Counted from the stretch's first letter, positions 17,400-26,713 are shown. The stretch is DNA of 64,000 nucleotides from Planctomycetota bacterium (GCA_019636275.1 JAHBXY010000014.1:1-64000), one strand, 5' to 3'. Numbers and translations are program-made. The notes: a model not told the origin generated them from the sequence alone.

Positions 17400-19828
17400 T
17401 CAGCGCCGGCCGCGCAGGCGCTCGAGCGCGGCGCGCACCTCGGCGACGCCGGGGTGGGTCGGCGGGGCGAGGGCGAGGAAGCGCTCGAGGTCGGACGTGG
17501 CGTCATGCCCCAGCGCCAGCGCCGAGAGCCCCCGGATGCGGTAGGCGTCGGGGTTCCTCGGCTCCAGGAGCATGACGGCCACCGCGTCGCCCGTCGCGCC
17601 GGCCGGGTCGCCCCGCAGCCGGCGCGCGTCGGCCCGCCCGAGGAGCGCCGGGACGACGCGGGCGGCCGCGACCGCCTGGTCGAAGTCCTCCTGGGCGCCG
17701 GCCAGGTCCCCGACCATCCCCCGCAGGCTCCCGCGGAGCTTGAGCACGGTTGGGTCGCGCCGCTGGCCGAGGACCCGATCGAGGTCCTCGAGCGCGCCGC
17801 GGAGGTCGCCCGCCGCCTCGCGCGCCTGGGCGCGGGCGAGGCGCACCTCCTGCGCGTCGGGGTCGAGGCCCACCGCCCGATCCCAGGCCTCGAGGGCCGC
17901 GGCGGGACCCTGGAGCCGCTGGCGGAGGGCCGCGAGCTTCCCCCACGCGGCGCCGCTCCGCGGCGCCTCGCCGACCGCCGCCTCGGCATCGGCGAGGGCG
18001 CCGGCGAGGTCGCCTGCCCTGGCCCGCGCCCCGGAGCGCGCGACGAGCGCCCACGCCGAGCCCGGCCGCAGGTCCAGCGCGCGGTCCAGGTCGGCGCGCG
18101 CGCCGTCGCGGTCACCGAGCGCGTCACGGACCTTGGCCCGGTCCGACCACGCCGACGCGTGCTCGGGTCGCAGCGCGAGGAAGCGATCCAGGTCGGCGCA
18201 CGCGCCGGCGTTGTCACCGGACCGCACGCGGAGACCCGCCCGCACGTGCAACGCCGCCGTCAGGTCGGGGTCGAGCGCCAAGGCGCGGTCCAGGTCCGCC
18301 AGGGCCCCTGGCCCGTCCTCGGAGGCGGCGCGCACGAGCGCGCGCAGGAGGAGGGCGTCGCTCCACCCGGGGCGGCGCGCCAGGGCCTCGTCACAACGAT
18401 CCCGGGCCTCGTCACGGCCGGCCGTCTGGAGGTGGCCCTCGGCCTCGTTCAGGAGGCGGCAGGCCTCGGCCGAGCGCGCCAACTCCGGGTCGTCGGGCCG
18501 GACCGCCGCCGCGGCCTCGTAGGCCTGCAGGGCGGCCCAGTACATGGGGACCCGGCGCGCGGCCTCCCCCGCCGCGATGGCGGCCTGGACGAGCGCCTCC
18601 TGGGCGTCGGCGCTCCCCGGCGCCTCGTCGCGCCAGCGGCGCGCCGCCTCGAGGGCGCGCTGCGTGGCCGAGAGCCGCGCGAGCGGGTCGCGGGCGGGCG
18701 TCGCGTCGGCCTCCGCGCGGGCCGCATCGGCGGCTTCGCCGCGCGACGTCGGCCCGGCGCGCGGTCGAGGCGCACGGCTTTTGCCGCGGCGCTGCTCGCG
18801 CCGAGGACCGCGAGCAGGGCCAGCGCCGCCGCCGCCGCCACCGCTGGCCGGCGCGCCCAGCGGAGCGCGCGGCCCGCCAGGCCCGGCGGGCGGACCGAGA
18901 CCGGCTCGTGGCGGAGCCAGCGCGCCAGGTCGTCGGCCAGGGCGCCGGCCGTGTCGTAGCGGGCGCCGGGCGCCTTCTCGAGGCACGTGAGGCAGATCGT
19001 CTCCAGGTCCCGCGGGAGGCCCGGGCGCAGGCGCGAGGGCGGGACCGGCGGGTCCTCGACGACCTGGCGGAGCACGTTGATCGCCGAGCCCCCGGCGAAG
19101 GGCGGGCGGCCGGCGAGCGCCTCGTAGAGCGTCGCGCCGAGCGCGTAGACGTCGGCGCGGCGGTCCACCCGCGCGTGGTCGGCCGTCGCCTGCTCGGGCG
19201 CCATGTAGGCCGGCGTGCCCATGACCTCGCCCGTGACGGTCACGCCGTCGGCGCCCACGTCCTTGGCCAGGCCGAAGTCGGCCAGGAGCGGCGTGCCGTC
19301 GCGCGCGACGAGGACGTTGTGCGGCTTGACGTCGCGGTGCAGGAGGCCGGCGCCGTGGGCGTGGTGCAGCGCGCGCGCGATCGGCTCGAGCAGGCGCGCG
19401 GCGTCCTCGGGCGCGAGCGGGCCGTCGCGCTGCACCCGCGCGCGCAGCGACTCGCCGTCGACGAGGTCCATGGCCAGGAACCAGCGCGGGCCGTCGCGCC
19501 CGACCTCGTGCACGCCGACGACGTTCGGGTGCTTGAGCCGCGCCGCCGCGCGCGCCTCGAGCTGGAAGCGCTCGACCGCCTCGACGTCGCCGCCGGCCGT
19601 GAGCACCTTGAGCGCCACCTGCCGGCGGAGCGCCAGGCTCTCCGCCAGGTAGACGACCCCCATGCCGCCCCGGCCGAGCTCGCGCAGGACGCGGTAGCCG
19701 CCGATCCGCTCGAGCTTGCCGCCCCCCGGCAGCGGGAGGACCTCGGTCGTCCGGCGCGTGGTGTCGCCGCCCGCCGGCGCGTCGTGCGGGAGCGTCTTGA
19801 CCACGTCGAACGACCGGGTCTCGTCCAC
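17400..19828 (-). CDS. Ser/Thr protein kinase with C-terminal TPR array, frameshift near 18770
   Basis: Read from GTG 19828. Residues about 45-320 are an active-looking kinase: GRGGMGVVY, VALKVL, HRDVKPHNVL, DFGLAKDVG, MAPEQ, and a C-lobe ending near LARWLRHEPVSV. One membrane helix follows (PAVAAAAALALLAVLGA). At about 18770, just after the helix, the frame changes. In the next frame RGEAADAARAEADATPARD leads into about 450 residues of TPR repeats (for example ALADLDRALALDPDLTAALH and LVARSGARARAGDLAGALAD) ending at 17400. A single indel explains the break. The whole would be a membrane kinase with a TPR sensor on the far side, about 800 residues. Its downstream edge meets the gene at 16712 tail to tail. 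Confidence 0.85.
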
Positions 19829-19867
19829 GCGCGGAGTGTGGTCCGCCCGGCCCTCGCTCGCAACGCC

Positions 19868-20500
19868 TCATCGCCCGAGCGCGGCGATCAGGGCCCGGCG
19901 ATCGCCCGCGAACAGCGCGCGCGGATCGAGGCGCAGGCCCGGGAGCACGCGGGAGGCGAGCGTCCCGTCGGCGTCCGGGGCCACGGGCGCGTAGCCCGCG
20001 CCGTCGTGCGCGAACCAGCGCGCCTCCTGCTCGTCGACGAGGACGACGAGATACTCGGCGCAGCCGTGGCGCGCGTAGCAGGCCTTCTTGCCGTGGAGGT
20101 CGTTGGCGACCGAGCTGTGGGCGACCTCGACCACGAGCTCGACCGGACCCGCGACGTAGCCCTCGGCGTCGATCGTCGAGCGGCCGCCCTGCTCGAGGCG
20201 CGCGGCCAGGTCGGGCTGGGGCACGTCGCGGGGGCCGAGGGGCAGGCTCGGGTCGAGGAGCACCTGCACGCCCGGCGTGCGCTCGGCGTAGGCGCCGAGC
20301 CAGTACGCCAGGAGGGCGGTGTGGTGCGAGTGGGGCTGACGGACGGGGCTCGCCACGAAGACGACGCCCCCGATCAGCTCGCACTTGAGGTCGTCGCCCC
20401 GGGCGGCGTAGCGGCGCTCGAACTCCGCGCGCTCGAGGTGGTCGCCGCTCTCGAGCGGCGGCGCCGCCTCGAGCCCCGGTCCCGATCGCAGCCCCTGCAT
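19868..20500 (-). CDS. Uma2 family (DUF820) restriction-endonuclease-fold protein
   Basis: 210 residues. ATG 20500 has GGAGG five bases upstream; GTG 20512 is an alternative. Uma2 signatures run through the protein: KCELIGGVVFVASP, HSHHTALLAYWLGAYAE, PQPDLAARL, VELVVEVAHSSVANDLHGKK and YARHGCAEYLVVL. The Asp of the QPDL motif, the Glu of LVVEVAHSS and the following Lys fit the PD-(D/E)xK active site. The family is very abundant in cyanobacteria and planctomycetes and often lies near mobile DNA; its substrates are poorly known. It stands alone between a kinase and an ankyrin protein, all on the minus strand. Confidence 0.9.
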   Translation of the reverse strand: MQGLRSGPGLEAAPPLESGDHLERAEFERRYAARGDDLKCELIGGVVFVASPVRQPHSHHTALLAYWLGAYAERTPGVQVLLDPSLPLGPRDVPQPDLAARLEQGGRSTIDAEGYVAGPVELVVEVAHSSVANDLHGKKACYARHGCAEYLVVLVDEQEARWFAHDGAGYAPVAPDADGTLASRVLPGLRLDPRALFAGDRRALIAALGR

Positions 20501-20630
20501 CGGCTCCTCCACGCGCGGTCCATCGTAGCCCCCTGCGCCGGGCCTGCCACGCACGCGAGGGTCCGGCGCAGGTCCAGCGCGGGCGCTCGCGTGCGTCCCG
20601 CGGCCGGGCAAGGGCTGCCCTTGGCACGGG

Positions 20631-20933
20631 TCAGCGCTCCGCGCGCCGCCACGTGCGGGTCGCGAGGTCGAGACGGTCGACGTCCCAGGCCCGCTCGCCC
20701 CGGACCGCGAAGATGAGCGGGGTCTGACCGTCCTCGCCGCAGACCGCGTTCGGGTCGGCCCCCCGCTCGAGCAGCCGCGCCACGACGGCGCGCCCGGCGA
20801 ACGCGCTCTGCACCGCCGCCGCGAGCGGGTTCTCGCCCGACTCCGGGTCACGGACGTCAACGGGGACGCCGGCCGCGAGCGCGCGTTCGACGCCGGCGAG
20901 GTCCCCGCGGGCGGCCAGGTCGTGGAGCTTCAC
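20631..20933 (-). CDS. Small ankyrin-repeat protein
   Basis: 100 residues from GTG 20933. It opens with the ankyrin consensus LHDLAARGDLAGVERALAAG and continues VPVDVRDPESGENPLAAAV, VVARLLERGADPNAVCGEDG and QTPLIFAV: about two and a half repeats. No signal peptide. A TACAGT hexamer ends exactly 7 bases before the GTG and there is no ribosome site, so the message may be leaderless. Ankyrin repeats bind proteins; the partner is unknown. The neighbouring Uma2 gene is 130 bases downstream. Confidence 0.8.
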   Translation of the reverse strand: MKLHDLAARGDLAGVERALAAGVPVDVRDPESGENPLAAAVQSAFAGRAVVARLLERGADPNAVCGEDGQTPLIFAVRGERAWDVDRLDLATRTWRRAER

Positions 20934-20940
20934 CCCGCCG

Positions 20941-20946
20941 ACTGTA
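20941..20946 (-). promoter_or_regulatory. Candidate -10 element (TACAGT), ankyrin gene
   Basis: Minus-strand TACAGT, seven bases before the GTG start, the same hexamer and spacing as at 1792. Confidence 0.4.
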
Positions 20947-20960
20947 GCTCGGGTCGGCCC

Positions 20961-21470
20961 TCAGGGCCGGCGGCCCGCCCCCGGGATCCCATCGTCCCAG
21001 CCGGGCGCCGTCGCCGCCTCGATCAGGGCGGCCAGCGCGTCGGGAGAGAGCGCGGCGTCGATCGTCCAGGGGCCGGCGAGCACGCGCTCGCCCTCGGGCG
21101 TGAAGACGTCGACGCGCGGCGGCGCCGGCGGGCTGGACACGTCGGCGGAGACCTCGCGGAACCACACGAAGCGCTCGAGCAGGAGCTCGACGCGGCGCTC
21201 GCGCGCCAGCGCCTCGAGGCGCATCGCGTCGGCGTGGCGCGGGTCGACGATCACGCGCGCCAGCGGACGGCGCAGGTCGATCGCCGCCTGCTTCGCCCGC
21301 CACTCGGGCGTGACCCAGGCGATGTGCCCGCGCCCGAAGAGGGCGCGCACGAACCCGTCGCGCCCCCAGCGCTTGAGCGCCGTCCCCGCGGCGACGAACG
21401 CCAGGAGCACCGCCGCCCACACCAGCTTGCCACGATGGGCCTCGAGGAGACCCCGCCCCGTCATCGTCAC
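20961..21470 (-). CDS. Membrane-anchored protein of unknown function
   Basis: 169 residues from GTG 21470, which overlaps the upstream stop as GTGA and so suggests translational coupling; ATG 21464 is two codons later. One membrane helix near residues 18-35 (LVWAAVLLAFVAAGTAL) is followed by a soluble part with alternating strands and helices (VIVDPRHADAMRLEALARER, then DVFTPEGERVLAGPWTID). This looks like a thioredoxin-like fold with no CxxC. Probably made together with the RING membrane protein upstream. Not recognised as a named family. Confidence 0.7.
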   Translation of the reverse strand: MTMTGRGLLEAHRGKLVWAAVLLAFVAAGTALKRWGRDGFVRALFGRGHIAWVTPEWRAKQAAIDLRRPLARVIVDPRHADAMRLEALARERRVELLLERFVWFREVSADVSSPPAPPRVDVFTPEGERVLAGPWTIDAALSPDALAALIEAATAPGWDDGIPGAGRRP

Positions 21471-22363
21471 GCCCCGACCCTCCTCCGCCGCTCGCTCCGA
21501 GCCGGCCCGCCCTCGCACCCCATGACCGTGCAGCCACCCGCCTCGTCGAGGCAGTCGACGTGGTGCAGCGTCCGGCAGGCCCCGCAGGGGGCCAGCCGCT
21601 CGTCGTCCAGCGACAGGTCGTCGCGGCAGTAGGGGCAGCGCAGGCGCCCGCCGCCGCTGCAGGCGAAGTGGTCCCCGGGGACCGCGCGCACGGCCACGGC
21701 GCGGCGCTCGAAGGGCGCCGCCACCTCCGCCAGCAGGTCGAAGGCCGCCTCGAGCGCGTCGGGGTCGAGGTCGCCCAGCGGGCGCTCCGCGCGGAGCGTC
21801 GGGCCGAGCGTCAGCCGCGTGACGCGGTGGTCGCGGAACAGGCGCTCGAGCGCGCGCTCGACCTCGACGCGCTCCAGCGCGCCCGGCGCGAGCCCCTCGT
21901 GGCGGCCGAGCGCCCAGGGCCGCGAGGCGCCGCGCACGGCGCGGCCGAGCCGGGCGGGGAGGGCGGGCCGCGTCAGGTCGAACGCGGCGACCGGGTGCTC
22001 GACCCGGACCTCGAGCGTGACGCGCTCGCGCTGCACGACGAGGCGCACGCGCCGCCCGCGGCGCGCGCCAGAGACGACCGCCGCGCCCGCCTCGTAGAAG
22101 CCGGCGCCCTCGATCCGGCCGTCGTGCAGGCCGCGGGCGAAGGCGGTCAGCCCATCGACGCGCGCCCGGTGGCGCGCGACGCGGAGCCCGTCAGGGAGCG
22201 AGGCCAGGGCGCGCCAGCCCAGCCAGGCGCCCACGACGAGGCCCACGGGCGCGCGCAGGTCGGCCAGGCGGAGGCGGCCGTCGTGGACCTGCCCGTAGAG
22301 GAGCATGGCGAGGACGACGCCGAGCATGGGGAAGAAGGGCACGTAGCGGCGAGGTCGCGTCAC
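21467..22363 (-). CDS. Membrane protein with C-terminal prokaryotic RING finger
   Basis: 298 residues from GTG 22363. Two hydrophobic helices (about 9-25 and 38-54) anchor it. The middle is a mixed alpha/beta region with no clear match. Residues about 243-285 are a binuclear treble-clef of the Prok-RING type: CPYCRDDLS, CGACRTLHHVDCLDEAGG, then the last Cys pair near MGCEG. The Cys/His order fits two zinc ions. Such bacterial RING fingers are thought to bind proteins; ubiquitin-type ligase activity is not implied. Its stop overlaps the start of the gene at 21470. A second Prok-RING gene lies at 27962 beside a pseudokinase. Confidence 0.8.
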   Translation of the reverse strand: MTRPRRYVPFFPMLGVVLAMLLYGQVHDGRLRLADLRAPVGLVVGAWLGWRALASLPDGLRVARHRARVDGLTAFARGLHDGRIEGAGFYEAGAAVVSGARRGRRVRLVVQRERVTLEVRVEHPVAAFDLTRPALPARLGRAVRGASRPWALGRHEGLAPGALERVEVERALERLFRDHRVTRLTLGPTLRAERPLGDLDPDALEAAFDLLAEVAAPFERRAVAVRAVPGDHFACSGGGRLRCPYCRDDLSLDDERLAPCGACRTLHHVDCLDEAGGCTVMGCEGGPARSERRRRVGA

Positions 22364-22506
22364 GGCCGGCGCGAGAGCAAGCCCGCGGCCACGCGCCGCG
22401 CGCGCGCAGGTGGCGGGCCTGCGGGCTGTTGACGGTCACGGGTGACGGCGCGCGTCAGCGCCGCGGTGCCGTCGTTTGGCAGCGTGACGGCGCCGCCCCC
22501 GAGGGG

Positions 22507-23247
22507 TCAGGACACGATCGGCGTCTCCCAGCCGTCGTACTCGCCCCCGTGCGCCTCGGCGAGGCGCACGAGCGCGGAGCTCACCCCGTGGATGTGCGCC
22601 AGGTGGACCGGGTCGTCGCGCGTGAGGTGCGCTCCGGGCGCGGCGTCGGCGTCGACCTGCGTCGGGCGCCACGCGAACCCGAGCGCCCCGGCCGCGGCCG
22701 CGAACGCGTCGCGCTGTGCCGCCGTGGGGAAGTAGGCCCAGTGGTCGACCGGCCGCGGGCGGTCGAGCGGGTCGCCCTCGTCGACGAGCACGTCGACGAT
22801 CCGCCGGTCCTCGATCCACCGCCGGTAGGCGGGGCCGGGGTAGAGGAACTCGCGGTACTGGCGCCAGCCGGGGTCGTGGTCCGCCTGCAGCGACGAGGCG
22901 TAGCCGGCCGGCGCGGGGGCGAGCGCGTCGACCGCCGCCTCGAACCCGTCGGCGGCCGGCGCGTAGAAGAACAGCTCGCGCGCGCCGTCGGTCTGGAGCC
23001 GGCCGACGTGGACCGCGTCGCAGCTCGCCGCCAGGGCGACCAGGAGCCGCTCCTCCCACGGTCCGAGGGTCGCCTCCTCGGTGCCGTCGGGGAGCCCGTC
23101 GGGCCGCGGCGAGCGCAGGGGCAGGCGCACCGTCAGCAGCCACGGGCGTGCCGCCTGCGGCGTGTCCGGGAACAGCCCGTCGTCGAAGGAGATCGACGCC
23201 GGCCGGTCGTCGACGCGGCACGGGTAGAACTCCCAGTCGTCGCTCAT
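22507..23247 (-). CDS. DUF695 plus RraB-like two-domain protein
   Basis: 246 residues. ATG 23247 overlaps the upstream gene's stop as ATGA, with no strong ribosome site, so translation is probably coupled. Residues about 1-130 match the DUF695 type (WEFYPCRVDDRPASISFDDG at the start). Residues about 165-246 match the fold of RraB, regulator of RNase E: VDHWAYFPTAAQRDAFAAAA, GFAWRPTQVD and the closing GGEYDGWETPI, which is the family hallmark. Fusions of these two domains are known. In E. coli RraB inhibits RNase E; a similar target here is only a guess. Confidence 0.85.
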   Translation of the reverse strand: MSDDWEFYPCRVDDRPASISFDDGLFPDTPQAARPWLLTVRLPLRSPRPDGLPDGTEEATLGPWEERLLVALAASCDAVHVGRLQTDGARELFFYAPAADGFEAAVDALAPAPAGYASSLQADHDPGWRQYREFLYPGPAYRRWIEDRRIVDVLVDEGDPLDRPRPVDHWAYFPTAAQRDAFAAAAGALGFAWRPTQVDADAAPGAHLTRDDPVHLAHIHGVSSALVRLAEAHGGEYDGWETPIVS

Positions 23248-24740
23248 GGGCCCCGCCGCGCGCCCCGCCGCGGCCGCTTCTGCTCCTGCGGCGGCGCCTC
23301 GTCGTCGGCGCCGTCGGCGGGGTCGGCGGGGTCGTCGGCCGGCTCGCGCGCCTCGCGCAGCCGCTCGGGCCGCGAGCGCTGGAGGCGCCACCAGGCCAGC
23401 CACTCGGCGCGCGTGAAGCCCAGCGGCTCGCCCGTGAGGCGGGCCATGGCCGCGCACAGGGCGTCCTCGAGGTGCCCCGGGCCGGCGACGCCCTCGAGCG
23501 CGGCGGCGACGAGCGTCACGCCCGCCTCGGGCTCGTCGCGCCCGACGAGCAGGGCGGCGACGAACGCGCGCCGCGCCGGCTCGCGCTGCGCCTCGGCCGA
23601 GACCTGGTTGCCCGCGTTGACCGCGGCGTGGAAGGCCGCGCGCGCGTCACGGCCGAGCTCCGCGTCGGCGGGGTGCAGGACGAGGACGTCGCAGGGGAGG
23701 AGCGGGACGAAGAACGGGTAGGGCGCGTCGCCGATCAGGAGCGTGTGGGCGCGCAGGCGGCCGCCGAGCTGGAAGCGGCCGACGAGGTGGCGCTCGAGCG
23801 TCGCGTGGGGCGCGGGCAGCTCGACCGGCAGCTCGGCGCTGCGCCCCGGCGCCAGGTCGATCCGCGCCGGCGCCGGCAGGGGCCGCTCGGTCCGCGTGCG
23901 CGTGCGGCGCCCGTCGTGCCCGAGCTCCTCGTAGTCGACCGACACGAGGCCCAGCGCGCCGTCGGCCACCCGGATCGAGATCGGCTCGCGCCCGACGTTG
24001 GTCAGGCGCACGCGCACGCGCAGCGGCTCGGACGGCGCGAGCCGCCCCGCGCCCGGCACGAGGTCGGCCAGGAGCACGCTCTCGCGCAGGACGCGGTCGC
24101 GGGCCCGCCGGCGCAGGCGCAGGAGCTTGGGCCGCTGCTCGGCGCCCGGCTCGAGGGCCAGGACCGCGTCGACGAGGCGCAGGGCGCCCCACGTGTCCCC
24201 CGACAGGTAGCGGTCGAGGGCCAGGGCGTACTTCTCCTCCACCCAGGGCGTCTTGACCGCCCGCCCGCGCGGCGGCGCCGGGGCCCCGGCCTCATCGAGC
24301 CGGCGCAGGACGTCGTCGAGCACGTCGAGGAGCAGGGCCTCCTCGTCGCGCGCGCGCTCGACGAGCGGGCGCGCCGGGGCCCCGCGCCGGACCAGGTCGG
24401 CGGCGAGGCGGCGCCGCTCGACGTCGGTCTCCGCCAGGCGCAGGTCGCGCAGGAGCGCCGCCTCGGGCGCGTCCTGCTGGCGCTGGCGCACGGGCGGCGG
24501 CGCCTGCGGCGGCTGCGGCGTCACGGGGCGAGCGGGCGTGCCGGCGGCGGCCTGCCCACCCGGCGCGTCGGGCCCCCCGCCGAACAGCGGCCGACGCTCC
24601 CCGCTGGCCCAGCAGCCCGCCAGGCCCGGGAGGGCCAGGAGGACGAGGAGCAGGGGGCGGCGGGGCGAACTCGACAACGCGCGGGCACTCCGGGCAGCCA
24701 GGGTAGCGCACCGGCGCCCATTCGGACCGATCGCGGTCAC
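23244..24740 (-). CDS. Large lipoprotein of unknown function
   Basis: Up to 498 residues from GTG 24740. The real start may be later (TTG near 24678), since the lipoprotein signal LLLVLLALPGLAGC begins about 30 residues in. The mature part has a Pro/Gln-rich linker, a helical region, and a beta-sandwich-like segment (LRVRVRLTNVGREPISIRV, PVELPAPHATLERHLVGRF) typical of domains that carry protein-protein contacts. A helical region follows with AEWLAWWRLQRSRP near the end, then an acidic Asp/Ala/Pro tail. It sits at the outer face of a membrane. First gene of a two-gene operon with the DUF695-RraB protein (ATGA overlap). No named family recognised. Confidence 0.75.
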   Translation of the reverse strand: MTAIGPNGRRCATLAARSARALSSSPRRPLLLVLLALPGLAGCWASGERRPLFGGGPDAPGGQAAAGTPARPVTPQPPQAPPPVRQRQQDAPEAALLRDLRLAETDVERRRLAADLVRRGAPARPLVERARDEEALLLDVLDDVLRRLDEAGAPAPPRGRAVKTPWVEEKYALALDRYLSGDTWGALRLVDAVLALEPGAEQRPKLLRLRRRARDRVLRESVLLADLVPGAGRLAPSEPLRVRVRLTNVGREPISIRVADGALGLVSVDYEELGHDGRRTRTRTERPLPAPARIDLAPGRSAELPVELPAPHATLERHLVGRFQLGGRLRAHTLLIGDAPYPFFVPLLPCDVLVLHPADAELGRDARAAFHAAVNAGNQVSAEAQREPARRAFVAALLVGRDEPEAGVTLVAAALEGVAGPGHLEDALCAAMARLTGEPLGFTRAEWLAWWRLQRSRPERLREAREPADDPADPADGADDEAPPQEQKRPRRGARRGP

Positions 24741-24802
24741 CCCCGCGTCATCGACCGGTCGGAGGGGCGGCGGCGGCGCCCGGGGGGGAGGCGGCGGCGT
24801 GG

Positions 24803-24808
24803 TAGGAT
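24803..24808 (+). promoter_or_regulatory. Candidate -10 element (TAGGAT), STAS gene
   Basis: TAGGAT lies 24 bases before GTG 24833, with a GAAGGGGG ribosome site between. No clear -35. Confidence 0.3.
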
Positions 24809-24832
24809 CGCGCCCTCGGAAGGGGGTTCCGC

Positions 24833-25195
24833 GTGCCCGACTTCAAGATCGACCAGTCGACGCGCGACGCCAGGGGCCGGCGCGTCCGCGTCCTGAACCT
24901 CAAGGGTCAGCTCGACGCGCACACGTTCCCCGAGCTGCAGCGCGAGCTCGAGGCCCGGCTGGACGACGACACGCCGCGCGTCGTCCTCGACTGCTCGAGC
25001 CTCGACTACATCAGCAGCGCCGGCCTCGGCGTCCTGAAGAAGATGACCCGCGAGTTCCGCGGCAAGCAGGGCGACATCCGCCTGGCCCAGCTCCCGCCCA
25101 AGATCGACAACGTCGTCTCGCTGCTCGGCTTCTCGCAGGTGCTGCGCACGTTCAAGGGCCTCGACGAGGCCGTGCAGTCCTACGAAGGCGACTGA
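24833..25195 (+). CDS. STAS-domain anti-sigma factor antagonist
   Basis: 120 residues, a single STAS domain. GTG 24833 follows GGAAGGGGG. The order LNLKGQLDAHTFPELQRELE, RVVLDCSSLDYISSAGLGVL and a closing helix matches SpoIIAA/RsbV proteins. Ser61 or Ser62 in YISSAGLG would be the residue phosphorylated by a partner anti-sigma kinase; in the unphosphorylated state these proteins bind the anti-sigma factor and free sigma. No anti-sigma factor, PP2C phosphatase or sigma gene is in the window, so the partner lies elsewhere. Directly followed by repeat R1. Confidence 0.92.
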   Translation: MPDFKIDQSTRDARGRRVRVLNLKGQLDAHTFPELQRELEARLDDDTPRVVLDCSSLDYISSAGLGVLKKMTREFRGKQGDIRLAQLPPKIDNVVSLLGFSQVLRTFKGLDEAVQSYEGD

Positions 25196-25196
25196 T

Positions 25197-25325
25197 GTGT
25201 GATCGACGGCTGCGGCCGCGGATGCCGGGCGAGGGGGGGCGCGCGCGGGTCGTAGGATCCGGCGATCGATACGACCCGCGCGCGCACCCCCCTCGCCTCG
25301 GCCTCCGCGCCCTCGCCTCACTCGT
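25197..25325 (+). repeat. Dispersed repeat R1, copy c, with near-perfect 27-base stem
   Basis: Starts 2 bases after the STAS stop with GTGTGATCGACGGCTGCGG. Arms 25228-25254 and 25270-25297 form a long hairpin of G-runs, GCGCGC and TACGA. The tail matches copy b (CCTCGCCTCAC). It could terminate transcription from either side. Confidence 0.8.
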
Positions 25326-25390
25326 GGTTCCACTCCACCCGTGGCTCGAGCGGGTCGAGGGCACGTTTACCTCCACGAAGACAGGCCCTG

Positions 25391-25418
25391 GTGTGATCGA
25401 CGGCCGCAGCCGTCGATG
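25391..25418. repeat. Short repeat R1, copy d (palindromic form)
   Basis: GTGTGATCGACGGCCGCAGC followed by CGTCGATG is a near-perfect palindrome built from the R1 opening. It lies 9 bases after the stop of the minus-strand S41 gene, between it and copy c. Confidence 0.7.
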
Positions 25419-25426
25419 ACCCGCAG

Positions 25427-26713
25427 CTAGAAGCTGCGCGCGGGCTCGGGCGCGGCGCGCGCCGCGGCCTCGCGCAGGCCGGCCTCGAGGATCGCGTCGC
25501 GGCCGGCGCGGTAGGGCAGCGGGAGCTGCCCGACGGCGACGTCGGGCTCGACGCCGCGCCCCTCGAGCTGCTCGCCGCCCGTGAGCCGCCGAACGTCGAC
25601 CACCGGCACCATGAGGATCGAGCCGTCCGAGAGCTGCGTGAACGTGCAGCCGAGGCAGGCGCCCTGCGTCCGCTCGCCGACGACGGGGCCGCGCTCGGCG
25701 CGCTTCCAGTGGTAGGCGAAGATCTCCTTGGCGCTGCGGGTGCCCTCGCTCGTGAGGACGACCACCGGCCGGTCCCAGCGCGCGCGGCGGCCGTGGAACA
25801 GGGCCAGGACGCGGCGCACGACGGCGTCCTGGCCCCCGCGCCCGCGCACGTCGAGGACCAGCGCGTCGGCCGCGGCGAGCGGGCCGTCGAGGGCCTCCTC
25901 GAGCCGCTGCGCCACCTGCATGGTCATGAAGTGCCAGAGGCGGATCACGCCGACGCGCCGCCCGTCGACCTCGACCACGCGCGCCGAGGCGCTCACGGCC
26001 TCGACCATGGACGATGCGCGCAGGGGCACCACGACGGCCTCGACCGGCCCGCCGGCGGCGCGGCGCACGCCCAGGGTGACGGTGTCGCCCGGCGGCCGGA
26101 GGAAGTAGCCCGGCGGCCCGGGGAGGCCCGGGTCGTGGCCGGCGGGGTCGAGCGCCACGTGGACCTCCGGCCTGGCCGGCGCGCCGCCGAGCGCCGGCGC
26201 GCCGTCGATCGTGACCACCTCGTCGCCCTCGCGCAGGCCGGCCGCGTCGGCCGGGCCGCCGTGGTTCACGCCGTCGAGGAACAGCCGCCCGTCGAGCAGG
26301 ATCAGCTCGGCGCCCAGGCGCAGGCTCGGCGCGGCGCGGAACTCGCCCGCCAGCTCGCGCTCGTAGACGTCGCGCTCGACGAGCGCCAGGTGCGACACGC
26401 CCAGCTCGCCCAGCATGCGGTTGACGACCTCGTGCAGCGCCGCCGGCGTGCGCGCGGCCGCGGCCTCGGGCGACCAGCGCGCGCGCAGGGCCTCCCAGCG
26501 GGCGGCGTCGTCGCGGGCGGGGCGGTCGTACCAGCGCGCGCGCGTCACGCGCAGCGCCTCGCGCAGGAGGTGCTCCGGCCCGAGCAGGTCGAGCTGCCGC
26601 TGGGCGTAGCCCGCGTCGTCGGGGAGGCCGCGCCGCGGGGTGAGCGGCTGCGCCGCCGCGATCCCGGGGAGGAGGAGGACGAGGCCCAGGACGAGCGAGG
26701 CGCCGCGGCGCAT
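25427..26713 (-). CDS. Exported S41-type (C-terminal processing) peptidase
   Basis: 428 residues. ATG 26713 has GGAGG upstream. The signal peptide ends at IAAAQ near residue 22. A PDZ-like domain covers about 140-240 (FLDGVNHGGPADAAGLREGD, EVVTIDG). The S41 catalytic domain follows: VGVIRLWHFM, ALVLDVRGRGGQD, VVVLTSEGTRSAKEIFAYHW and GPVVGERTQGA, then a final strand with GVEPDVAV. The serine in TRSAKE is at the nucleophile position. Where CtpA-type enzymes have GK after the TxG motif this protein has GA, so the Ser-Lys dyad is uncertain; it may use the Tricorn-like arrangement or be impaired. Acts in the periplasm. Convergent with the STAS gene. Confidence 0.85.
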   Translation of the reverse strand: MRRGASLVLGLVLLLPGIAAAQPLTPRRGLPDDAGYAQRQLDLLGPEHLLREALRVTRARWYDRPARDDAARWEALRARWSPEAAAARTPAALHEVVNRMLGELGVSHLALVERDVYERELAGEFRAAPSLRLGAELILLDGRLFLDGVNHGGPADAAGLREGDEVVTIDGAPALGGAPARPEVHVALDPAGHDPGLPGPPGYFLRPPGDTVTLGVRRAAGGPVEAVVVPLRASSMVEAVSASARVVEVDGRRVGVIRLWHFMTMQVAQRLEEALDGPLAAADALVLDVRGRGGQDAVVRRVLALFHGRRARWDRPVVVLTSEGTRSAKEIFAYHWKRAERGPVVGERTQGACLGCTFTQLSDGSILMVPVVDVRRLTGGEQLEGRGVEPDVAVGQLPLPYRAGRDAILEAGLREAAARAAPEPARSF

